From: Clostridia bacterium
Lineage (GTDB): Bacteria > Bacillota > Clostridia > Christensenellales > DTU072
Assembly: GCA_028701415.1 (NCBI GenBank)
Contig: JAQVQU010000007.1
Location: forward strand, 20,312-25,633
Direction: 5' to 3'
Length of the DNA: 5,322 bases
The notes under the pieces are model-generated. The model was not told the origin of the DNA. It worked only from the letters and a program-made list of their open reading frames with translations, and did no database searches. Below, piece after piece: positions 1 through 4,774 of this stretch; position 1 is the first letter of the stretch; the number at the start of each line of letters is the position of its first letter. A program made the translations under genes and the position numbers.

Positions 1-10
1 AACAAGAGAC

Positions 11-39
11 TTCAGAATTTCATTATAGGGAATTATATC
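11..39 (+). promoter_or_regulatory. Possible sigma-A-type promoter upstream of the leader hairpins
   Basis: TTCAGA at 11-16 (4 of 6 matches to TTGACA) and TATATC at 34-39 (4 of 6 to TATAAT) are separated by 17 bp. A transcript from here would start near position 46, just before the first leader hairpin, and would carry both hairpins in the 5' leader of the IclR gene. Both boxes are weak and the region is AT-rich, so this is only a candidate. Confidence 0.25.
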
Positions 40-51
40 TAAAATACAAAA

Positions 52-99
52 CTGCACGGGTGGGTTGATAAGGGGGAAAATAAAAACTCACCCGTGCAG
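52..99 (+). repeat. Leader hairpin 1: 15-bp stem with G5 loop
   Basis: Arms 52-66 and 85-99 pair over 15 positions with a single G-T wobble (63/88), 11 of them a perfect GC-rich inverted repeat. They enclose an 18-nt loop (67-84) containing GATAAGGGGGAAA. On the + strand no T-tract follows, so it is not an ordinary terminator of an upstream + strand gene. On the - strand the stem is followed by TTTTGTATTTT (complement of 41-51), so it could terminate a leftward transcript. The loop core recurs in the next hairpin although the stem sequence does not. Function unknown. Confidence 0.75.
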
Positions 100-109
100 A
101 GGCGTATTT

Positions 110-149
110 ATCCGAGTGTATGATAAGGGGGAAAGCAAAAAACTCGGAT
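110..149 (+). repeat. Leader hairpin 2: 8-bp stem with the same G5 loop core
   Basis: Arms 110-117 and 142-149 form 8 perfect pairs around a 24-nt loop (118-141). The loop carries the same 14-mer, TGATAAGGGGGAAA, as hairpin 1 (66-79 and 121-134, period 55 bp), and both copies continue into a shared AAAAACTC. The stem sequence and loop length differ from hairpin 1. Four T residues (149-152) follow the stem, giving at most a weak attenuator. The IclR start codon lies 45 bp downstream, so the element sits in that gene's leader if transcription starts upstream. Confidence 0.65.
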
Positions 150-194
150 TTTGTGAGAAATTGACCTAAATTTTTGGAAAGGGAGTATAAAAAT

Positions 195-950
195 ATGAGT
201 CAATCTTTGAAGAGAGGTGTCGATGCACTTATGTATCTTGCATCCAGAAAATGTGCTGGGGTTACTGAGATTGCAGGCGCTCTTAATGTAAATAAGAGTA
301 CGGCTTTTAGAATTATGGAAACCTTTATGCCGGACAACATTGTAGAGAAAAATCCAGATACGGCTCAATATAAACTAGGTCCGGCCATTTTAAAGCTTGC
401 TGATAGATATTACAGCAGTTTAAGCGCCGCAGGGGTATCTCGTCCTCACATGGAAAGGCTAAGTGAAATACTTGGAGAATCGGTTCATTTATGTGTGGTA
501 TCAAACAATAGAGCTGTGGTAATTGACCAAATAGCAGCGTCTGGTATATTGATGGCAAATGCAAAGATTGGATCTACCGAGCCCCTTCATGCTTCATCAG
601 TGGGAAAATGTTTGGTTGCATTTGCTAGCGAGGTCAGAAAGGAGAGGATGTTTGAAGAACTTCAGTATGAAATATATACTCACAACACTGTAAAAAATAA
701 AGAAGAAATGATTCAAGAAATAGAAAAAATAAGGAATCTAGGCTATGCCATTGATAACACAGAATTGTCCCCGGATGTTAGATGTGTCGCTGCCCCAATT
801 TTCAATAATAAGTCTGAATGTAATTACTCAATAGGAGTATCAGGCCCGATAAGTCGAATGAACGAAGGAAAAATTGAAAGGGTTATCAGGGAAATATTAA
901 GGACTACTAAAAAAATATCAGCTGAGCTAGGATACGAGGCCCAAGAATAA
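195..950 (+). CDS. IclR-family transcriptional regulator
   Basis: A 251-aa protein, the normal IclR-family length. Residues about 5-62 form the N-terminal winged helix-turn-helix: the opening SLKRGVDALMYLA helix, then VTEIAGALNVNKSTAFRIMETF (23-44), the recognition region that in the family inserts into operator DNA. Residues about 75-250 form the ligand-binding domain, with the hallmark segments PLHASSVGKCLVAF (130-143) and NLGYAIDNTELSPDVRC (181-197) followed by VAAPIFN. IclR proteins usually bind small carbon metabolites and act as repressors or activators of nearby catabolic genes. Start choice: ATG at 195 has a good SD, GGAAAGGGAG (176-185), 9 nt upstream; the in-frame TTG at 174 lies before that SD and is unlikely. 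The same-strand symporter gene begins 266 bp downstream, so this regulator probably controls sugar uptake here. The ligand cannot be told from sequence. Confidence 0.95.
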   Translation: MSQSLKRGVDALMYLASRKCAGVTEIAGALNVNKSTAFRIMETFMPDNIVEKNPDTAQYKLGPAILKLADRYYSSLSAAGVSRPHMERLSEILGESVHLCVVSNNRAVVIDQIAASGILMANAKIGSTEPLHASSVGKCLVAFASEVRKERMFEELQYEIYTHNTVKNKEEMIQEIEKIRNLGYAIDNTELSPDVRCVAAPIFNNKSECNYSIGVSGPISRMNEGKIERVIREILRTTKKISAELGYEAQE

Positions 951-969
951 ATAGCTAATTACAGAAACT

Positions 970-1087
970 AAGTTGGAAATTTTCTAGTTTGCGGATATGG
1001 CCAGAGGATTAGTAAAGCAAATGATTGCTAAAAACCAAGTAAAAGATTATCTAGCTTACAGATATAGGCAGAGGATAAGTAAAGTAA
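970..1087 (+). repeat. Diverged tandem duplication, period 67 bp
   Basis: Positions 970-1020 and 1037-1087 align without gaps at 39 of 51 positions (about 76%). The most conserved part is the 24-nt segment that becomes the hairpin loop (20 of 24 identical, including CAGAGGAT and AGTAAA). Differences concentrate before the hairpin, and those in the stem occur as matched pairs, so selection has probably kept the structure since duplication. Confidence 0.8.
987..1022 (+). repeat. Intergenic hairpin A
   Basis: Arms 987-992 (GTTTGC) and 1017-1022 (GCAAAT) form six pairs including one terminal G-T wobble, around a 24-nt loop (993-1016) with CCAGAGGATTAGTAAA. The 3' arm can instead pair downstream: AGCAA (1016-1020) with TTGCT (1025-1029), so two structures would be mutually exclusive. 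A six-pair stem with a 24-nt loop is weak thermodynamically; the case rests on comparison with hairpin B. Confidence 0.5.
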
Positions 1088-1089
1088 GC
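1054..1089 (+). repeat. Intergenic hairpin B
   Basis: Arms 1054-1059 (GCTTAC) and 1084-1089 (GTAAGC) pair perfectly over six positions around a 24-nt loop (1060-1083) with GGCAGAGGATAAGTAAA. Relative to hairpin A, three stem positions change and all keep pairing: T-A to C-G (988/1021 to 1055/1088), G-C to A-T (991/1018 to 1058/1085), and G-T to G-C (987/1022 to 1054/1089). As in A, the 3' arm has an alternative partner, AGTAA (1083-1087) with TTACT (1097-1101). Confidence 0.55.
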
Positions 1090-1150
1090 ATTATTATTAC
1101 TGAACAATTAAGTGTCCCTTTTAATTTATGAATTTGGGTTATAAAAAAAT

Positions 1151-1186
1151 AGTTAATAACTTTGTAAGCACCGTGATTATTGCAAA
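1151..1186 (+). promoter_or_regulatory. Two adjoining inverted repeats upstream of the symporter; possible operator
   Basis: AGTTAATAACT (1151-1161) is a perfect 5-bp palindrome around one base. It abuts a second inverted repeat, TTTGTAA (1161-1167) and TTGCAAA (1180-1186), which matches at 6 of 7 positions with a 12-bp spacer. They lie 31-66 bp upstream of the symporter ATG, a typical place for a regulator site. No sequence evidence ties them to the IclR protein, and short palindromes are frequent in AT-rich DNA. Confidence 0.3.
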
Positions 1187-1201
1187 AAGATATGATTTCA
1201 C

Positions 1202-1211
1202 TAAGGGGGAA
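1202..1211 (+). promoter_or_regulatory. Symporter SD, identical to the leader-hairpin loop core
   Basis: TAAGGGGGAA lies 5 nt upstream of the symporter ATG and is its ribosome binding site. The same 10-mer occurs exactly at 69-78 and 124-133, inside the loops of the two leader hairpins, where no start codon follows. Confidence 0.8.
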
Positions 1212-1216
1212 GTATT

Positions 1217-2722
1217 ATGAAAAACCTTAAGGCAAAGATTTGCTACGGAATGGGGGATATTTATGGTGGAGGTGCTTTTTTAGTTTTTTCCCTCTTATAT
1301 ATGAATTTTTTAGTCTTAGTAGAGGGGATACCAGTTCTTGTCACTACCGCAATTATATTTGCTGGAAAGATATGGGATGCGATTACTGATCCGTTAATGG
1401 GTAGATTTTCCGATTCTACAAGGTCTAAATTTGGTAGAAGAAGAATTTATTTCCTATTTGGAATCATTCCAGTGGTCTTATCTTTTATTATGTTGTTTTA
1501 CTCTTTTGGAATATCCGGGGTTACTGGAAGAATTATTTACCATGTATTTGCATATATGTTTTTCTGCACGGCATTTACCATAGTTATGGTTCCATATAAT
1601 GCTATTCTTTCGGATATGACATCAGACTACAATGAAAGAACTGGATTTACGACAATTAGAATGATGATGTCCGGAGCTGCATCCCTAATTTGCGCAGTAT
1701 TGCCTGGTATGATAATAAAGGGAGTGGGGGGAGATGTAAATGGACCCAATCAAGTCTATGGGTATTTAGTAATGGCTGTAGTCTTAGCCGTTTTATTCGG
1801 TTTAGGCTGGCTCTTTGCATTCCTTGGAACAAAGGAAAAGAAAGACCTTCCACCCCCAGAGAAGATAACTCTAAAACAATGGCTTTCAGTTTTTAAGAAT
1901 AAACCATACAGAAATTTTTTGGGCATTTTCTTGAGTTTTCAAATAGCAATCGATTTGGTCTTGGCACTTTTTATTTTCTATGTCGATATAGTGGTTTTAA
2001 AATACTCAAGCTATGAGCTTTTGATGGGAGTATTACTTGTAACTCAAATATTGTTTATGTTGATGCATGGGGCAATAGCCAATAAAAAAGGTAAAGCTTT
2101 TCCGTTATACATTGGTATCCCCGTATGGATTCTAACATGCTTTATTTTTATCTTCTTAGATACAACAACATCGATAGTTTGGCTTATAGCAAGTGCACTT
2201 TTGATTGCTCTTGGAGCTTCGGCCGGAAATTTATCAACTTGGTCTATGCTGACCGACATCTTTGATCTTGACGAGATTCAAACGGGACAGAGAAGAGAAG
2301 GGGTTTACAGTGGTATTACCACCTTTTTAAGAAAGGCAGCTAGCGGATTTTCTATCTTTATTCTAGGCTTTGGATTATCAGCTATGGGTTTCGATCAAAA
2401 CGAATACAATCTTTTGAAAACTACCTCTGATACCTTTGACCCTGCAACTTATGCTCAATCAAGTATTGTATCCGGGATTAAATGGCTGTTTATAATTGTC
2501 CCAGCTGTTCTCTTAACAATAACCCTTGTGTTTGCTCTCTTTAATAGAATTAATAAGAAAAGATATGATTCCGTTATGAAGGGAATTGATAGCTTTAAAC
2601 TTTCAGGCACGTTAGAGGCATTAAGCGAGGATGAAAGGAAGGATATAGAAATCGCAACCGGGAAAAAGGAAACGGAGCTTTGGGCTAACGGTACCTCTGA
2701 GATAAAAGTTGAAAACCTTTAG
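1217..2722 (+). CDS. GPH-family (MelB/YihO/YicJ-like) sugar:cation symporter
   Basis: A 501-aa polytopic membrane protein with about 12 predicted transmembrane helices, of the glycoside-pentoside-hexuronide:cation symporter family in the major facilitator superfamily. Family marks: KIWDAITDPLMGRFSD (51-66), whose D54 and D58 match the cation-binding aspartates of MelB helix II; the basic loop RSKFGRRR (69-76); MVPYNAILSDMTSDYNERT (124-142); and TDIFDLDEIQTGQRREGVYSG (346-366), followed by K373. The hydrophilic C-terminal tail (about 455-501) with LSEDERKDIEIATGKKETELW is a common extension in Firmicutes members. It should import a glycoside with Na+ or H+. The ATG at 1217 has a strong SD. It follows the IclR gene and converges on the GH31 gene (4-bp gap), a pairing known for YicJ/YicI and YihO/YihQ in E. 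coli. Substrate unproven; an alpha-glycoside is the best inference from the neighbour. Confidence 0.92.
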   Translation: MKNLKAKICYGMGDIYGGGAFLVFSLLYMNFLVLVEGIPVLVTTAIIFAGKIWDAITDPLMGRFSDSTRSKFGRRRIYFLFGIIPVVLSFIMLFYSFGISGVTGRIIYHVFAYMFFCTAFTIVMVPYNAILSDMTSDYNERTGFTTIRMMMSGAASLICAVLPGMIIKGVGGDVNGPNQVYGYLVMAVVLAVLFGLGWLFAFLGTKEKKDLPPPEKITLKQWLSVFKNKPYRNFLGIFLSFQIAIDLVLALFIFYVDIVVLKYSSYELLMGVLLVTQILFMLMHGAIANKKGKAFPLYIGIPVWILTCFIFIFLDTTTSIVWLIASALLIALGASAGNLSTWSMLTDIFDLDEIQTGQRREGVYSGITTFLRKAASGFSIFILGFGLSAMGFDQNEYNLLKTTSDTFDPATYAQSSIVSGIKWLFIIVPAVLLTITLVFALFNRINKKRYDSVMKGIDSFKLSGTLEALSEDERKDIEIATGKKETELWANGTSEIKVENL

Positions 2723-2726
2723 TGCT

Positions 2727-4706
2727 TTAAATATTTATTGACTTGAATAGATCTGCAAATACACTTTCTTTTCTGTAAAACACAGGGGGGCATCCAAGCG
2801 GTGAGTCAACCGTGTATGGCCCTTGTGAATATTGCTTTTTTGAAAAGAAATGGATCCAAGTCCCCTCTGGCAAAGTAACTTCCTTTTTTAATTGTCCCTT
2901 TTGTATTACAGGGGATACGAATATATCATCTCCAAAGAAATATGAATACTCATCCTTGTGGGAACTGAAGTCATTATTTAAGAAGAAATCAGGTTTAATT
3001 GTAGGGATCCCTCTATTTGCTTCTTTCATAACATGCTTTATGTATGGCGCGAGTTTACCATGTATGCTTGTAAGAGAAACAGTATGGGGAAGAACCAATT
3101 TGTCATCATATTGACAATTGACATCTGGGCGAATGGTTTCGTGGCTACGCATCAAAGGAGAGAAAGTGTTCATTTCCATCCAACGAATAAATAGCTCGGC
3201 ATCTCTTTTTAGAGGGCCAAAACTGATAAATCCTCCAACGTCAGAATGTATCGCAGTGACCCCGGAAAATCCTAAATTGAAAGATGCGGGCATAACACAG
3301 GGCATGCCATAATCGATTGAGAAGTCGGTATGCTGATCTCCGTTCCACATAATAGGAGAATAAGATTGCGCGCCATCATATCCTGAGCGAGTAAAAAAGA
3401 AAACTGAATCGGAAAGCCCAGCTTCTTCGATGGCTTCTCTATTAATCTTTGCCCAGATGACAGGCCATTCATTGTGCAATAGTTTTGGGTCTCCCGAGAA
3501 AAGTACTGAATCAAGGGGGAGATATTCTCCAAAGTCAGCCATATATCCTTCAATTCCGAGGTCAAGCATATTGTTTTTGATTATCGTATTCTTAAGATAA
3601 GACACCATTCCGGGATTTGTTAAGTCCATCATCCCAGCGTCAAAGGTGGTTGACTTAATAAGGTATATTGATCCATCTTTTCTTTTTACTAAATAGTCCT
3701 TATTTTTGCATTCATTATACATAGGGCCATCCACAATCAAATAAGGGTTAATATATGCGAGAAAATGAATCCCTTTTTCTTTTAGAGAGGAGATGGTGTT
3801 TTTTAGGTCTGGGTATCTTTCTTTATCTACTTCCCAATTCCAATAAACTTGTTTTCCCGCGGCAGTTACGTATTGTCCCGACCATTCCTGGCACCATACA
3901 CCACAAATTTTTGCTCCCGCGTCTAACATCTTTAGGGCTTTTTCTGTAACAATTTCTCTCCCTCCCTGGACACCCAAAATCATTCCTTCATAGCACCAAG
4001 CTGGGAGATATTGTCTGTTAGGAATGTCTTTTGCTAGAGCAACTGCTATATTTTCAAATGTTTCTTCTTTCAAAAAGGTAGCTTCTTTAGGGCAATTCTG
4101 GAAGGAAAAGACTGATTTGTATGAGTTATAGAAGTCACAAACTCCATATGAAGATACGTTAAATCTAATAGCATAAATTTTACTCGAAACAAATGTGCAC
4201 ATAGGCGAATAGGAAGATATCTCTGAATGCTTCTTGGGTTTATATAATTTCTTAAAAAGAATTTTCTGTGCAATAGGCTTTACTTTAATGTGCTCGGAGA
4301 CTAAGTTAACTACTCTTTCACCTTTTAGATTTAATTGACGATACTGTTCTCCTCCTCCGAATATGCCTTCATCCGGATATGCTGGAAATATAAAGGAGAA
4401 ACCACAGTCACTTTTTGATTCAAAAAACAGCTTTAGATAATTTTCTTTTTCTTCAAATGTGATAGTCAAAGATATACTTCCTTCTTTGAAAACAATTACA
4501 GTTTGTTTATCTGTCTCACTAATTACATTCGATTCTGTTAGAGCAATCTTTTCAATTATTTCTCCCTTTTCTTCAAATTTTCCAAGAAATCGCTTAACTT
4601 TGCTCTGCCAAATATCCGCCGTGACAAAGGGCTTGTCACTAGTGTGTGAAAAAACAAGAAAGTCTTTGTAATAAAGAGATATTCCTTGATCTTTTACTAA
4701 TTTCAT
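2727..4706 (-). CDS. YihQ-type GH31 alpha-glycosidase with altered sulfonate-binding residues
   Basis: A 659-aa glycoside hydrolase family 31 enzyme, close to E. coli YihQ (678 aa) in length and motifs. There is no signal peptide, so it acts in the cytoplasm on imported substrate. Layout: N-terminal beta domain (about 1-230), catalytic barrel (about 236-565), C-terminal beta domain. The nucleophile is D391 in GYMADFGEYLP and the acid/base D457 in MWNGDQ, so it should be an active retaining alpha-glycosidase. Aligned from memory with YihQ, Q288 and W304 are kept (Q273, W289), but R301 is Q286 (in GKQVYWNW) and Y508 is F493 (in DVGGF). R301, W304 and Y508 recognise the sulfonate in YihQ, so sulfoquinovosidase activity is doubtful; an alpha-glucosidase or relative is likelier. 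Start: ATG at 4706 has the SD GAGGAG eight nt upstream; an in-frame TTG at 4730 precedes that SD. It lies downstream of the DMT gene on the same strand, probably as an operon. Confidence 0.9.
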   Translation of the reverse strand: MKLVKDQGISLYYKDFLVFSHTSDKPFVTADIWQSKVKRFLGKFEEKGEIIEKIALTESNVISETDKQTVIVFKEGSISLTITFEEKENYLKLFFESKSDCGFSFIFPAYPDEGIFGGGEQYRQLNLKGERVVNLVSEHIKVKPIAQKILFKKLYKPKKHSEISSYSPMCTFVSSKIYAIRFNVSSYGVCDFYNSYKSVFSFQNCPKEATFLKEETFENIAVALAKDIPNRQYLPAWCYEGMILGVQGGREIVTEKALKMLDAGAKICGVWCQEWSGQYVTAAGKQVYWNWEVDKERYPDLKNTISSLKEKGIHFLAYINPYLIVDGPMYNECKNKDYLVKRKDGSIYLIKSTTFDAGMMDLTNPGMVSYLKNTIIKNNMLDLGIEGYMADFGEYLPLDSVLFSGDPKLLHNEWPVIWAKINREAIEEAGLSDSVFFFTRSGYDGAQSYSPIMWNGDQHTDFSIDYGMPCVMPASFNLGFSGVTAIHSDVGGFISFGPLKRDAELFIRWMEMNTFSPLMRSHETIRPDVNCQYDDKLVLPHTVSLTSIHGKLAPYIKHVMKEANRGIPTIKPDFFLNNDFSSHKDEYSYFFGDDIFVSPVIQKGQLKKEVTLPEGTWIHFFSKKQYSQGPYTVDSPLGCPPVFYRKESVFADLFKSINI

Positions 4707-4721
4707 TTTCACTTCTCCTCT
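4707..4721 (-). promoter_or_regulatory. GH31 ribosome binding site
   Basis: Read on the - strand this is AGAGGAGAAGTGAAA directly before the ATG at 4706-4704. It fixes the start of the glycosidase. It matches the loop of intergenic hairpin B (1070-1083, AGAGGATAAGTAAA) at 12 of 14 positions and hairpin A at 11 of 14. A near copy (GAGGGG in place of GAGGAG) sits 66 bp upstream in the duplicated segment. Confidence 0.75.
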
Positions 4722-4739
4722 AAATCTCAAGCATTAAAC

Positions 4740-4772
4740 CTATTTGCGTTTTGATACTTTTACTAATCTCAT
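4740..4772 (-). pseudogene. 10-codon vestigial copy of the GH31 start (MRLVKVSKRK)
   Basis: An ATG at 4772, 2 nt after the DMT stop and preceded by the duplicated SD GAGGGG, opens a frame of ten codons ending in TAG. Its first five residues (MRLVK) match the glycosidase start (MKLVK); a one-base insertion then shifts frame, and without it the next residues would be DQ as in the real gene. It looks like debris of the duplication. It could still be translated as a short leader affecting initiation at 4706, 33 nt past its stop, but nothing shows selection for that. Confidence 0.55.
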
Positions 4773-4774
4773 TT

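Larger units (their letters stand above)
951..1216 (+). other. Intergenic region between regulator and symporter
   Basis: This 266-bp gap has no credible gene. It holds a diverged 67-bp tandem duplication (970-1020 and 1037-1087) that forms two similar hairpins, and two small inverted repeats (1151-1161 and 1161-1186) before the symporter SD. I found no convincing -35/-10 pair; TATAAA at 1140-1145 and TATGAT at 1191-1196 lack a well-spaced -35. Whether the symporter has its own promoter or is read through from the regulator gene cannot be decided from sequence. Confidence 0.8.

Noticed and set aside
161..191. TTGACC (161-166) and TATAAA (186-191) as a promoter for the regulator
   Set aside because: Spacing is 19 bp and the -10 box lies between the SD and the ATG, so the transcript would start past the ribosome binding site.
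174..194. TTG at 174 as the regulator start
   Set aside because: It lies before the clear SD at 176-185, which serves ATG 195; the added residues MEREYKN are not part of the usual IclR N-terminus.
108..368. 86-codon frame on the - strand opposite the leader and the regulator start
   Set aside because: It overlaps the hairpin and the regulator's conserved helix-turn-helix coding sequence, its protein looks like no family, and it has no good SD that I can see.
1164..1178. Catabolite-control (cre) site TGTAAGCACCGTGA upstream of the symporter
   Set aside because: Only the left half fits the cre consensus; the central CG and the right half (WWWCA) do not.
3272..3565. Shadow reading frames within the glycosidase and symporter genes
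   Set aside because: They overlap strongly conserved enzyme or membrane-protein sequence in another frame and resemble no known protein.
4707..4730. TTG at 4730 as the glycosidase start
   Set aside because: The added eight residues are encoded by the SD region itself; ATG 4706 has an ideal SD spacing.
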